DNA of 64,000 bases from Rhodoblastus sp963713695 (GCA_963713695.1 CAVQMU010000004.1:62001-126000), one strand, 5' to 3'; counted from the stretch's first letter, positions 45,842-56,997 are shown. The notes: generated by a model not told the origin, from the letters alone. Numbers and translations: made by a program.

Positions 45842-46045
45842 GTGCTCACACTTTCGCTTTTGATTGGAATTCTGGTCACAATTGTCATCGGCGCCATCCT
45901 GTTCTGGGTCATCGACCGGTTTTGTCCTGAAGCGCGGCTCGCCCAGCTGCTCAAGCTGTTGGTGGTGTTGATCTGCCTCGGGTCGATCATTACCCGGCTT
46001 TATCCGCTTTTCGACAGCACTCCCTCCTTGACCGAGACGCGCTAG
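45842..46045 (+). CDS. small two-helix membrane protein (Thivi_2564-like)
   Basis: The 67-residue protein starts with GTG (45842) after GGGGGAA. It has two hydrophobic helices (LLIGILVTIVIGAILFWVI; LLVVLICLGSIIT) separated by a short charged loop. This fits a family of tiny inner-membrane proteins of unknown function. Confidence 0.6.
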   Translation: MLTLSLLIGILVTIVIGAILFWVIDRFCPEARLAQLLKLLVVLICLGSIITRLYPLFDSTPSLTETR

Positions 46046-46085
46046 CGCCTGTTCGGTGAACTCCGGTTCACCGAACAGGCGCTAG
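46042..46085 (+). terminator. perfect 20-bp hairpin with weak U-rich tail
   Basis: Two 20-base arms (46042-46061 and 46066-46085) are exact reverse complements with a TCCG loop; the arms begin CTAGCGCCTG and end CAGGCGCTAG. TTTCTTGTTTT follows. It begins within the last codons of the small membrane protein gene, so it could terminate that transcript. The length and perfection are unusual for a terminator. Confidence 0.6.
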
Positions 46086-46130
46086 TTTCTTGTTTTCACG
46101 CATATTCGCTAACGCGGCCCTTCGGGTCTT

Positions 46131-46169
46131 AACGCGAACCGGAATCCACTTCGCTCGAAAATGCTCTAG
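46131..46169 (+). repeat. candidate dispersed intergenic repeat
   Basis: The stretch AACGCGAACCGGAATCC... ending AAAATGCTCTAG resembles an intergenic repeat I know from several Rhizobiales (GCGAACCGG-TATCCACTTCG-AAACGCTCTAG type). Only one copy is seen in the window, so the repeat status rests on recollection. Confidence 0.35.
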
Positions 46170-46240
46170 GCCCGCCCGCGAACGAAACCGGCTTCCCCAC
46201 GTTTGCAACGCACGCCTATATTGCGAACGGAGGCCCAGAC

Positions 46241-47902
46241 ATGTCCTTTCCGCTGACCCTGCTCGATCTCGCCGGCTCCATCGCGCTTCTCCTGTGGGGC
46301 GCGCATATGGTGCAGACGGGCGTGCAGCGGGCTTTCGGGCCGCAGTTGAAGACATTGCTCGGCGGCGCGCTGAAAAGCCGGTTTCTGGCTTTTTTCGCCG
46401 GGCTTGGCGTCACCGCGCTCCTGCAGAGCAGCACCGCCACCGGCTTGATGACCGCGGGATTTGCCGCGTCCGGCATGGTCGATCTCGTTCCGGCGCTGGC
46501 GGTGATGCTCGGCGCCAATGTCGGCACCACCCTGATCGTGCAGGTCATGTCCTTCAACGTCGCTTCCGCCGCGCCGGCGCTGATCCTGGTGGGCGTGATC
46601 ATGTTCCGCCGCGATTCCGGCACGCGGGCGCGCGATCTCGGCCGCGCCGTGATCGGCCTCGGCTTGATGTTTTTGGCGTTGCGGCAATTGCTCGACCTGA
46701 TGACCTCCTACGAGGATGCGCCAAGCCTGCGGCTGCTGCTCGGCGCCGTGGCGACCCAGCCGCTGATCGACGTCCTTCTCGCGGCGGCATTGACCTGGGC
46801 GGCGCATTCGAGCGTCGCGGTGGTGCTGTTCATCATGTCGCTGGCGGCGCGCGGCGCCGTGCCGCCGGACGCCGCCTATGCGCTGGTGCTCGGCGCCAAT
46901 CTTGGCGCGGCGATCAATCCGGTGCTCGAAGGGCCGGCGGGCGACGATCCCGCCGCGCGGCGGCTGCCGGTCGGCAATCTCCTCACCCGCGTTGTCGGCG
47001 GCGCGGCCGCGCTGGCGTTCCTGTATCCGATCGGCCGTTTCATGGTGACGATCGAGCCTGACGACGCGCGTTCGGTCGCCGATTTCCACATGCTGTTCAA
47101 TCTCGCGACCGCGCTGGTTTTCTTCCCGCTGCTGACGCCCTACGCCTGGGCGCTGAAAAAGGCTTTCCCGCCGCGGGTCGACGAGGCCGATCCGTCGATG
47201 CCTGTTTACCTCGACCCGGCGGCGCGGGAAATGCCGATCGTCGCGCTGGGCGCGGCGGCGCGCGAGGCTTTGCGCGTCTCCGACATGCTCCGGGACATGA
47301 TCTCGGGCGCGCGCGAGGCGCTGGCGAAGGCCGATCGCCGGCTGATCGCCCAGGTGCGCCGCCGCTACGGCGTGATCGAGCGGCTGTCGCAATCCATCGA
47401 ATCCTATCTGGTCGCGCTCGATCCCGACGAACTCGGCGCCGACGATCACCGGCGGCTCGACGAAGTCCTGACCTATGCCAGCGATATCGCCGAAGGGGCC
47501 GAGATTCTCGCCCGCAATTTCCTGCCCCGCGCCGCGAAATACCTGAAGCAGCAGGGGGTGATTCCGCCGGGCGCGCAGGAGGAGCTTTTCGCGCTGATGG
47601 ATCGCCTTGGCAGCAACCTCGGCATGGCCGGCTCGCTGTTCATGACCGCGGATTCCCGCGTCGCGCATCTGCTGACCGATGAGAAGGTGTATTTCCGCGA
47701 GGCCATGTCGCGCGCCAACTCCGCGCATTTCGAGGCCATGCGCAACAGGCGCTTTGACGAGGCGCAGGGCAATGCGCTGCATCTCGACCTGTTGCGCGAA
47801 CTCAAGAGCATCAACGGCCTGGTCGTCGCCTCCTCGGCCTATCCGGTGCTGGAGCGCACGGGCGAATTGCTGCCCAGCCGCCGCGCGGCGAACACGCCGT
47901 AG
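46241..47902 (+). CDS. Na/Pi-cotransporter family protein with PhoU-like domain
   Basis: The 553-residue protein has two copies of the Na/Pi cotransport repeat with QSSTATGLMTAG (near 60) and GANVGTTLIVQV, and HSSVAVVLFIMSLAARG with LGANLGAAINPVLEG in the second half; about eight hydrophobic helices. The last 200 residues are helical and PhoU-like. It imports phosphate with sodium. Its end is 6 bp from convergent prfB. Confidence 0.9.
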   Translation: MSFPLTLLDLAGSIALLLWGAHMVQTGVQRAFGPQLKTLLGGALKSRFLAFFAGLGVTALLQSSTATGLMTAGFAASGMVDLVPALAVMLGANVGTTLIVQVMSFNVASAAPALILVGVIMFRRDSGTRARDLGRAVIGLGLMFLALRQLLDLMTSYEDAPSLRLLLGAVATQPLIDVLLAAALTWAAHSSVAVVLFIMSLAARGAVPPDAAYALVLGANLGAAINPVLEGPAGDDPAARRLPVGNLLTRVVGGAAALAFLYPIGRFMVTIEPDDARSVADFHMLFNLATALVFFPLLTPYAWALKKAFPPRVDEADPSMPVYLDPAAREMPIVALGAAAREALRVSDMLRDMISGAREALAKADRRLIAQVRRRYGVIERLSQSIESYLVALDPDELGADDHRRLDEVLTYASDIAEGAEILARNFLPRAAKYLKQQGVIPPGAQEELFALMDRLGSNLGMAGSLFMTADSRVAHLLTDEKVYFREAMSRANSAHFEAMRNRRFDEAQGNALHLDLLRELKSINGLVVASSAYPVLERTGELLPSRRAANTP

Positions 47903-47908
47903 CGCGCG

Positions 47909-49043
47909 TCAGTCCACGTCCTCGACCTTGTCCGGCCCGCCGCCGTGCACGCGTTGCGCGAGTGAGGCCTCCATGAAGGCGTCAAGATCGCCGTCGAGCA
48001 CTTCATCCGGCGATTGCGAGACATAGCCGGTGCGCAGGTCCTTCACCATCTGGTAGGGCTGCAGCACATAGGAGCGGATCTGGTGGCCCCAGCCGATTTC
48101 CGATTTGGTCGCGTTGATCGCGCTGGCCTCGGCCTCGCGGCGCTCGATCTCCTGCTCATAGAGGCGGGCGCGCAGCATGTTCCACGCTGTCGCGCGGTTC
48201 TTGTGCTGCGAGCGCTCCATCTGGCAGGCGACGACGATGCCTGACGGAATATGCGTGATGCGGATGGCCGAATCCGTGGTGTTGATGTGCTGGCCGCCGG
48301 CGCCCTGGGCGCGATAGGTGTCGATGCGGCAATCGCTTTCGTTGACCTGGATGTCGATCTTGTCGTCGATGACCGGATAGACCCAGGCCGAGGCGAAGCT
48401 CGTGTGCCGCCGCGCGTTGGAATCGAAGGGCGAGATGCGCACCAGCCGGTGCACGCCCGATTCCGTCTTGGCCCAGCCATGGGCGTTATGGCCCTTGACC
48501 AGCAAGGTGGCGGACTTGATGCCCGCCTCGTCGCCCGGCGTTTCTTCGATCAGCTCGACCTTGAATTTGTGGCGCTCGGCCCAGCGCGTGTACATGCGCA
48601 GCAGCATGCGCGCCCAGTCGCAGCTTTCCGTGCCGCCGGCGCCGGAATGGACTTCGATAAACGTGTCGTTGGCGTCGGCTTCGCCTGACAGCAGCGCCTC
48701 GACCTGCCGGCGCGTCGGCCTCGGCCTTGATCGCCTTGAGCTGTTCGACGCCTTCCTGCTCGGCGCTGGCGTCGCCTTCCATCTCGCCGAGTTCGACGAG
48801 GGTGATGGCGTCATCGAGTTCGCTCTCGAACTTGGCCAGCGACGCCGAGCCGGTCTTCAAGGTCGGTGCGCTCGCGCATCAGCTTCTGCGCGAGTTCGGC
48901 GTTGTTCCAGAGATTCGGGGTCTTCGGATTTGGCGTTCAGTTCCGCGAGGCGGCGCGTCGAATTCTCGACGTCAAAGATGCCTCCTCAGCAGTCCCACGG
49001 ACTGCTTGATCTGTTCGACGAGCGAAACCGCTTCGGCGCGCAT
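47909..49043 (-). CDS. prfB: peptide chain release factor 2, with programmed +1 frameshift
   Basis: RF2 ends translation at UGA and UAA. ATG 49043 opens MRAEAVSLVEQIKQSVGLLRRHL, then CTT TGA C at 48972-48977 preceded by AGGAGG, the standard autoregulatory +1 shift. The rest shows EVHSGAGGTESCDWA (GGQ-region partner), YRAQGAGGQHINTTDSAIRITHIPSG with the catalytic GGQ, and YVSQSPDEVLDGDLD. Besides the programmed shift, at least three extra bases (about 48706-48708, 48850, and the G4 run 48917-48920) interrupt the N-terminal half as sequenced. Gene order rne-amiC-mrcA-prfB is standard. Confidence 0.93.
48972..48986 (-). promoter_or_regulatory. programmed +1 ribosomal frameshift site of prfB
   Basis: On the minus strand the sequence is AGGAGG CAT CTT TGA C. 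The internal Shine-Dalgarno sits 3 nt before CTT, and the in-frame UGA follows. When RF2 is scarce, ribosomes slip +1 on CUU and read GAC. This matches the known prfB element. Confidence 0.93.
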
Positions 49044-49125
49044 GAAATTCTGCTTTCCGGTTCCAGAACTGGAGGGCGAGACATAGACAGCGAATCCGGC
49101 GCTGTAAAGGCGCAAGGCGTTGGCT

Positions 49126-51546
49126 TCAATACAGCCCGCCCGTGCCCGAGCCCGACCGCCTGGTCGGTCGCCGGCGTGTTGCGAGGCCGGCGCGCGCTGC
49201 CGCCGCCGCCGCCGCCGTAGGTGTCGGGCGGCGCCGTGCCGGGCTTGAAGGCTTCGAGGATCGAGCCGGCGCCGGAGGAGCGCATGCCCGATTTCACGTC
49301 GACCGAGATCAGCTTGATGCCCGGCGGCACGCGGAACGGGGTGTCCGGCTTGTCGGCCAGCGCCATTTTCATGAAGTCGCGGAAGATCGGCGCGGCATAG
49401 GTGGCGGCCTGCGCCGAATCGCCCATCGAGCGCGGCTTGTCGTAGCCGAGGAAGACGCCGACCGTGAGATCGGGCGAATAGCCGACGAACCAAAGGTCCT
49501 TGGCGTCGTTGGTGGTGCCGGTCTTGCCCGCGAGATGCTTGCCGACCTCCTTGATCGAGACGCCGGTGCCGCGCTCGATCACGCCTTCCATGATCGAGGT
49601 GATCTGGTAGGCGGTGAGCGGATCGAGCACCTGCTCGCGCTTGTCGACCAGCCTCGGCTCGCTGGTCGGGTCGAATTTCGGCGAGTCGCAGCCCAGGCAC
49701 TCGCGCTCGTCATGGCGGTAGATCGGTATGGCCCCAGCGGTCCTGGATGCGGTCGATCAGCGTCGGCTTGATGCGCTTGCCGCCATTGGCGAGCATGGAA
49801 TAGGCGGTGACCATGCGCATCACCGTCGTTTCGCCCGCGCCGAGCGCCATCGGGAGATAGGTCGCGGCATATCGTCGTAAATGCCGAAGCGGCGGGCATA
49901 TTCGGCGATCAGGGGCATGCCGACGTCGCGCGCGAGGCGCACGGTCATCAGGTTTTTCGAATGTTCGACGCCGTAGCGCAGCGTATGCGGGCCGTAATGG
50001 CCTTCCTCGAAGTTTTCCGGGACGCCAGACTTCGCCGTTCGGCTGGGCGATCTCGATCGGCTCGTCTGAGCACGATCGAGGACGGCGTATAGCCGTTGTC
50101 GAGCGCGGTGGCGTAGACGAAGGGCTTGAAGGAGGAGCCGGGCTGGCGCAAGCGCCTGGGTCGAGCGGTTGAAGTTCGACTGGTCGAAGGAAAAGCCGCC
50201 GACCATGGCGAAGACGCGGCCGGTATCGGGGTCCATGGCGACGAGGCGCGCCGGAGATTTCCGGAATCTGGCGCAGGCGGAACTGGCCGGGATGGCCGTC
50301 CACAGGTTCGACATAGACCACGTCGCCGGGCGAAACGACCTGGCGCAGGCGCTTGTGCGTCCAGCGGACGCCGTCGGCGGTCAGGCGCGCCGGTTTCGCG
50401 CTCGTGTCCGAGATTCGCCGGATTTTTCATGTCCCGGCTGCAGGCCGATGCGGGCGGAGACATCGGTGGCGTCGAGCACGACGGCGAGACGCCAGGGCTG
50501 CGACGTCGCCGAGCGCGGGAACGTCGCCGAGCGGCGGTCCCCAGTCGCCGCCGAGGCTCGATCTGCCGCAGGGCGCCGCGCCAGCCATGCGCCTCGTCGA
50601 AGCGGATCAGGCCTTCGACCAGCGCCTTGCGCGCCATCAGCTGCATCTTCGGATCGAGGGTCGTGCGCACCGACAGGCCGCCCTCATAGAGCTTCTTGTC
50701 GCCGTAGCGGTCGTTCAGCTCGCGCCGCACTTCCTCGGCGAAATAGCCGGCCATCATGGAATTGGCCGAGAGGACGCGCGGATTGACGGTCAGCGGCTCG
50801 GACTTGGCGGCGTCGCCGTCCTTGCGCGAGACGTAGCCGTTGTCGACCATGCGCTCGATGACATAGTTGCGGCGCGCGACGGCGGCGTCGCGATTGCGGT
50901 AGGGATTGTAGTTGTTCGGCCCCTTGGGCAATCCGGCGAGATAGGCGGTTTCCGCGAGGGTCAGCTCATAGACCGACTTGTCGAAATAATTCAGCGCGGC
51001 GGCGGCAATGCCGTAATTGCCCATGCCCAGATAGATTTCGTTGAGGTAGAGCTCGAGGATGCGCTCTTTCGAATAGGTCTGCTCGATGCGCAGCGAAAGC
51101 AGGGCTTCCTTGATCTTGCGGTCGAAGCTGCGCTCGTTGGTCAAAAGGAAGTTCTTGGCCACCTGCTGGGTGATGGTGGAGGCGCCCTGCATGTGCTTGG
51201 AGCCCTGCAGCAGCACCATGGCGGCGCGGGCGATGCCTTCGGGGTCGATGCCGTTGTGGGTGTAGAAATTCTTGTCCTCGGCCGAGATGAAGGCCTGCTT
51301 GACCAGCGACGGAATGGCGTTGGAAGGCAGGTAGAGCCGGCGCTCGTGCGAATATTCGGCGAGCAGGGAGCCGTCGCCCGCGTGGACGCGGGTCATGATC
51401 GGCGGCTCGTAATTCTTGAGCTGGGTGTAGTCGGGCAGGTCCTTGTTGTAGGCGTAGACCAGCCCGGCGACGCCGATCGCGCCAAGAATGAAAAGGATCG
51501 CGCCGGTCGCGAATAGAAAGCCGAAAAACCGGGCGAGCATCCGCAT
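49126..51546 (-). CDS. mrcA: penicillin-binding protein 1A, many indels
   Basis: PBP1A makes and cross-links peptidoglycan. The first 320 residues are intact: a TM anchor (FGFLFATGAILFILGAIGVAG), ISAEDKNFYTHNGIDPEG, STITQQVAKNFLLTNERSFDRKIKEA and NEIYLGMGNYGIAAAA (glycosyltransferase). Transpeptidase pieces appear in shifting frames: PGSSFKPFVYATALDNG (SxxK), AYSMLANGGKRIKP (SxN-like), GKTGTTNDAKDLWFVGY (KTG). The final GLGTGGLY and stop at 49126 need one base removed. The start at 51546 has AAAGG upstream. At least eight frame changes lie between about 49,130 and 50,560. Confidence 0.9.
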
Positions 51547-51744
51547 GAAAACACCTTTCACGACGACTTTTGTCGCAACGACCCTTGCAACATGAAACAG
51601 GCGAGCAGCCGAGGAATCGCAACGCCCTTACGCGGCTATAGCACTGCGTCGACGCGCGGGCCAAGCCAAAGCGCCGCCAAGTTTGCAAAAATCGGCGGCG
51701 CCGGGCGCGAGAAAACCGGCCATGGCCCCTTTGCTCGCAACGCC

Positions 51745-53199
51745 CTAGTTGCCGACGCTTTGTGTCGGTTTAAGGGCGGCGCCGGGGACGGGGTCGGCAG
51801 GGGGCGGCCCGGAGGCCTTTCCCGGCTGGCGCGCGGCGAAAAAGCTGTCGATGGCGCGCGCGACCTGCGCCGAGGCCTTGTCGCGCCATTGCGGCGAGGA
51901 CAGGTCGCCCGCGTCGGCGGCGTTCGAGAGGTAGCCGAGCTCCAGCAGCACCGAAGGCACGTCGGGGGCCTTGAGCACGACGAATCCCGCGGAGCGCCGC
52001 GGGTTCTTGTTCAGCCGCGCCGCGACCTTCCAGTATTCCGACAGGGAGCGCGCGAAGACATGGGAATAGGCGCGGGTCTCGCGTCGCGTCAGGTCGAACA
52101 ATATGTCGTTGACGTCGTCGGCGTCCGCCTTGGACTCGACGCCGGCGTCGGCGTCGGCCTTGTTTTCGCTTTCTGCGACGCGCGCCGCCTCGGCGTCGGA
52201 CGCCTTGTCCGAAACCGTGTAGACCGTCGCGCCCTCGGCGCCGCCGCCAAGAAGCGTGTCGGCGTGAACGGAGACGAACAGTCCGGCGCCGAGCTTTCGC
52301 GCCATGCGCACGCGTTCGCCCAGCGGCACGAATGTGTCGTCGTCGCGCGTCAGCTTCACCTGGTAGCGGTCGCTTTCGCGCAGTTTCGCGGCCAGCGCGT
52401 GCGCGAACTCGAGGACAATGGTCTTTTCGACGGCGTGATTGCGGCCGAGCGCGCCGGAATCGACGCCGCCATGGCCGGGATCGATGACGATGATTGGTTT
52501 TTGCGATGATATTTCAGGCTTTTCCGCCACCGCCGCGGCGGATTCGGTCATGCGCGCCTGCTTTGCCGCGCCCTCGCGGGCGGCGGCCTTGAAGTCGGCG
52601 TCGGGCTGGGGCGCCAGGGCGAAGGCGAGTTCGAACCCGGCGCCGGGGGCGGGCGCGGGGGAACAGGTCGACGAGACGATTTGCGCCGAGGCCGCGAGGT
52701 CGATGACGATGCGCGACTTGCCCGGCGCCAGCCGCCCGAAGCGGAAGGTGCCGATCAGGCCGGGCGCGACGATTGCCGAAGGCGCGGGATGGTTTTTGGC
52801 GGAGCGCCGGGCAGGGCGGGGCGTTTGCCCTCCGTCGCCGGGATCGATCTGGAAATTGACCTCGGGCAGGTCGACAATGGCGCGGGCGGGCGCGTCGAGC
52901 ACATAGGTCTCGGCGGCGACGCAGGCGTCGAGCGCGAAGATCAGCCGGGTTTCGCGCGGTCCCGGCTCCACGCGGGCGGAAATGGCGACGGGGACCCGCG
53001 CATCGGCCAAGGCTGCGCCCGGAAAAGCCGCGCAGGAGACGAGGGCCGCGAAGACGCCGCCGTAAAAGAGGCCCGGCATTTGCCGGCCCGATGTTCTTCT
53101 CGACCTGAACGCGAAGCCACAGACCATGATTTTTCGCGGCGTTCCTGTTTCGGGCGCGACAGCCTGCCGGATGTCGCGGAAGGGTCTGATTGAGACCAT
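51745..53199 (-). CDS. amiC: N-acetylmuramoyl-L-alanine amidase
   Basis: The amidase cuts stem peptides from glycan strands during cell separation. The 484-residue protein has a signal region (near 45-66), an AMIN domain (VPVAISARVEPGPRETRLIF...LPEVNFQI) and a C-terminal Amidase_3 domain: IVIDPGHGGVDSGALG (His), HAVEKTIVLEFA (Glu), LFVSVHADTL (His) and SVLLELGYLSN (Glu). An acidic insertion (ENKADADAGVESKADADD) sits in the catalytic domain. NlpD-type activators regulate such enzymes; one is at 26.6 kb. Confidence 0.95.
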   Translation of the reverse strand: MVSIRPFRDIRQAVAPETGTPRKIMVCGFAFRSRRTSGRQMPGLFYGGVFAALVSCAAFPGAALADARVPVAISARVEPGPRETRLIFALDACVAAETYVLDAPARAIVDLPEVNFQIDPGDGGQTPRPARRSAKNHPAPSAIVAPGLIGTFRFGRLAPGKSRIVIDLAASAQIVSSTCSPAPAPGAGFELAFALAPQPDADFKAAAREGAAKQARMTESAAAVAEKPEISSQKPIIVIDPGHGGVDSGALGRNHAVEKTIVLEFAHALAAKLRESDRYQVKLTRDDDTFVPLGERVRMARKLGAGLFVSVHADTLLGGGAEGATVYTVSDKASDAEAARVAESENKADADAGVESKADADDVNDILFDLTRRETRAYSHVFARSLSEYWKVAARLNKNPRRSAGFVVLKAPDVPSVLLELGYLSNAADAGDLSSPQWRDKASAQVARAIDSFFAARQPGKASGPPPADPVPGAALKPTQSVGN

Positions 53200-53860
53200 G
53201 AAAAGGTTAACAGGAATTGACCTTAAACATCCGCGGCGGCCATGGCGACTGTTGCAAAACAGCCACGGAACGCGGGAAACTTGCCAAAGGGGCGTTTCCT
53301 AGGCTAGATAGAAGCGTTCCAGTTCGGGCGCGATAAAGGATTCGCGCCAAGCGAGCGATGAACGGCCTCTCCAGCCTCGACGCGCCGCCAGACAAGCGGG
53401 TGTTTTTCGCGCCGGCCGGTTGTTGTGCCTTTTTTCGCTTGCCGCACGTTTTGGACAGTGTCCGGCGGCCTTGCGCCTCGGAAGACAGGTGAGAATTTGC
53501 ACGCGCCCGCAAACAAACCCCGCCGCGGCGCAGGCCGCGCGGGGGCCGCAACCGAAGAAGGATCCAACGCCGCAAGGCGGAGCGTCCTGACGCGATTCGT
53601 AGCGGACGCGATTTCGCCGGCCTTCGCGGCGCCAATCCGTCAATCGGGCCGTATGCCCGTCATTTCCTGCAGCGCTCCGGCCCGTGGCCGTCCCGCGCTG
53701 CATGTCGCCACTCACGAAAATCCCTCAACCCATTATCGCATGGCGCGCCTCCAAGGGCGCGGCGCCGCGCGCGCATTCCGGTCGGACGGCACAGCCTCCG
53801 CCGGCGCAAGCGCAAGGGCGATCCAGGCCTGTGGCCGCGCCATGCCCGCAAGAGTTCCCC
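53200..53860. promoter_or_regulatory. long leader upstream of RNase E
   Basis: A 660-bp gene-free stretch separates the divergent amiC start from the rne start. RNase E mRNAs commonly have long 5' leaders used for autoregulation by self-cleavage, so a leader function is likely (inference). By eye I found no named riboswitch. U-rich tracts (CCTTTTTTCG near 53428) could be RNase E entry sites. Confidence 0.4.
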
Positions 53861-56800
53861 ATGGCCAACAAGATGATCATAGACGCCTCCCACCCCGAAG
53901 AGACGCGGGTGGTGGTGCTGCGCGGCAATAGAGTCGAAGAGTTCGATTTCGAATCCGCCTCCAAAAAACAGTTACGCGGCAATATCTATCTGGCGAAAGT
54001 GACGAGGGTCGAACCCTCGCTGCAGGCCGCCTTCGTCGAATATGGCGGCAATCGCCACGGCTTTCTCGCCTTTTCGGAAATCCATCCCGACTATTACCAG
54101 ATCCCCCACGCCGACCGCGCCGCGCTGCTGGAGGAAGAATCCCGCGCCCATCGCGAGGAGGAGGACGAGGATAATTCCCGCCGCCGCAGCCGCCGCCACC
54201 GCCGCGGCTCGGAACGCCGCAGCCGCAACGACGACGAGCGCGTGACCGGCGAGGTTACGGCCGACGAGGACAATCAAGGCGCTGGCCAGAACGCCAGCCG
54301 GAATTTCAGCCAGGAGTCGACTGAAGGCGCATCCGAGCCCATGGCGATGGGCGCGGAAGGCGCTGGCGACAGCGAGGCTTCCCACGAGACTTCCCACGAG
54401 ACTTCGGAACAGCCGAATGCCCCGGAAGCCGCCGCCGAAACCGGCCCGGCCGAACCGGCGTCCGAACACGTGGAAGTGCAAGCCGCCGCTGCGGCCAGCG
54501 AGGCGCCCGTCGCGGAAGCGCCGGCGCCTGTCGCCGAGCCGCCTGCGCCTGAGGCTGTCGCTGAGGCGCCGCCTGCCGCCGAGGCGCCGGCCCCGCACGA
54601 AAGCCACGAACTGGCCTGCGATCCCGAAGGCTTCGCCATTGTCGAGGAATCCGCCGCAGAATCGCAAGAGAACGAAGACGTCCGCGCGGAAGGCGAGGCT
54701 CGCGCCGAGCATGAGGGTCGCGAAGACCGTCATGCGCCGGCCCGTGAAGACTCCGACGAGGGCGAAGGCTCCGAGCAGGGCGAGACGCGCGCGCGCCGCT
54801 ATTCCGAACAGGATGGCGAGCACGGCGACAAGGACGAGGACGAAGAGGTCATCGAGCAGCTTGGCGGCGACGCCATGGACGAGACGCCTTATCGCGCGCC
54901 GCGCATGCGCCGCCAGTACAAGATCCAGGAAGTCATCAAGCGCCGCCAGGTGCTGCTGATCCAGGTCGTCAAGGAAGAGCGCGGCAACAAGGGCGCGGCC
55001 CTGACCACCTATCTGTCGCTCGCCGGCCGCTATTCGGTGCTGATGCCCAACACCGCGCGGGGCGGCGGCATTTCGAGAAAAATCACCGACGCCGTCGATC
55101 GCAAGCGCCTCAAGGAAATCGCCGGGGAGCTCGAGGTTCCCGAGGGCATGGGCGTGATTTTGCGCACCGCCGGGGCCGCCCGGACCAAGCCCGAGGTCAA
55201 GCGCGACTTCGAATATCTGATGCGCATGTGGGAGCAGGTGCGCGAGCTGACGCTGACCTCGTCGGCGCCAGCGCTGGTCTACGAGGAGGGATCGCTGATC
55301 AAGCGCGCCATCCGCGACCTCTACAACAAGGACATCGACGACGTGGTCGTCGCGGGCGAGACCGGCTTCCGCGAAGCGCGCGACTTCATGCGGCTGTTGA
55401 TGCCGACCCACGTCAAGAACGTGCAGTTCTATCGCGACGCGCAGCCGATTTTCGCCAAATGGGGCGCCGAATCGCAGCTGGACGCGCTGTTCCACAACCA
55501 GGTGACGCTGAAATCCGGCGGTTACATCGTCATCAACCAGACCGAGGCGCTGGTTGCGATCGACGTCAATTCGGGCCGTTCGACGCGCGAACATAATATC
55601 GAAGACACGGCCTTGCGGACCAACCTTGAAGCGGCGGACGAAGTCGCGCGGCAGTTGCGCCTGCGCGATCTCGCCGGGCTCATCGTCGTCGATTTCATCG
55701 ACATGGAGGAAAGCCGGAACAATCGCGCGGTCGAACGCCGGGTCAAGGAGGCGCTCAAGGACGATCGCGCCCGCATCCAGGTCGGCCGCATCTCGCATTT
55801 CGGCCTGCTCGAAATGTCGCGCCAGCGCATCCGCACCGGCGTGCTGGAAGGCTCGTCCATCCTCTGCCCGCATTGCGCCGGCGCCGGCACCGTGCGCTCG
55901 ACGGCCTCCGTCGCCGTGCATGTGATGCGCGTGCTGGAAGACGCGCTGATCAAGAGCGCGTCGCATAATGTCATCCTGCGCACCCGCACCGACATCGCGC
56001 TTTACATCCTGAACCAGAAGCGCTCGCTGCTGCGCCTGATCGAAGAGCGTTTCGGCGTCGCCGTGACGGTCGAGGCCGACGATTCGCTGACAGGAGGCGC
56101 TTATCACGCGCTCGAGCGCGGCGAACTGGCTGTCGGCCCCGTCGCCGACCCGCTGCGCCGCTTCGATCCGCGCCGTCCGATCGAAGACGAGCCGATCGGC
56201 GATACGGAAGCGGAAACGGATTTCGAGCCGGAAGCCGATGGCGAGGCCGAGGCCGACGCCGATGCCGAAGCGGATGGCGTCGCTGGCGAAGGCGAAGCTT
56301 CCGAGGATCGCGGCGAGGGCGACAACGACAACCGCCGCCGCCGCCGCCGCCGTCGTGGCCGGGGCCGCAGTTTCGATCGCGACGCCAGCCCCGTGGACCC
56401 CAATGCGCCGCAGCCCTCCGACGAGGGGCTCGAGACGATGGCCGAAATCAGCGGCGACCTGAATACGCCGGTTGAAAGCGGCGAGGAAAATGACGCGCCG
56501 CGCGAAGAAGGCGAGGGCGGCCGGCGCGGCCGTGGCCGCTGGCGGCGTCGCGGACGCGGAGCGCGCAGCGGTGAAACCACCGATTTCCAGGGCGACTGGC
56601 GTCCGTCCGGCGATGCGGATGGCGGCGTTGCCGCCGAGGCGGCGCCTGCGCCGTCCCCGTCGAGCCAGCTCATGCGTCCCAGGCTGAAGTGAGCGCCGAA
56701 GCCGCGCCGTCGCAGGGCGTGGACCCCGCGCCGTCGCACGACACGCCTCCGCAACCCGCGCCGGTCGAAGCTGCGCCGGAAGCGCGGGCCGAGGCTCCCG

Positions 56801-56997
56801 CTCCTGCGCCTGCTCCGCAACAGTCCGCGGCTCAAAAGGACGAGCCGAAGTCAAGCGAAGCGACCGCGCCCGAGCATCGCGCGCCCGCGCCGGCTCCGAC
56901 GCAGCCGGAATTGCCGGTCATCACCGCGGCGGATCCGGACAAGCCGAAGCGCTCGGGCTGGTGGGCCCGCGCCAAGGCTGGCCTGACCGGCAACTGA
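53861..56997 (+). CDS. rne: ribonuclease E (one indel near the C-terminus)
   Basis: RNase E starts mRNA decay and organises the degradosome. It starts at MANKMIIDASHPEETR (53861). The S1 domain (VRGNIYLAKVTRVEPSLQAAFVEYG) is split by a roughly 270-residue acidic, low-complexity insertion (54140-54890). The catalytic core resumes at RMRRQYKIQEVIKRRQ, with IVINQTEALVAIDVNSG and LIVVDFIDM (metal aspartates) and zinc-link CPHCAGAG. After an Arg/Glu-rich tail, a missing base near 56655 separates the last part, which ends DKPKRSGWWARAKAGLTGN at 56997. Confidence 0.94.

Noticed and set aside
53972..56854. A 960-codon open frame antisense to rne
   Set aside because: It is the mirror of a high-GC coding region whose sense strand has all RNase E motifs; the antisense product has no recognisable domain. 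The same applies to long frames antisense to serS/tatC (21407-23917), the Na/Pi transporter (46166-47782), accC (18865-20403), moeA/moaC (31875-33698) and trpD/trpG (34335-35804).
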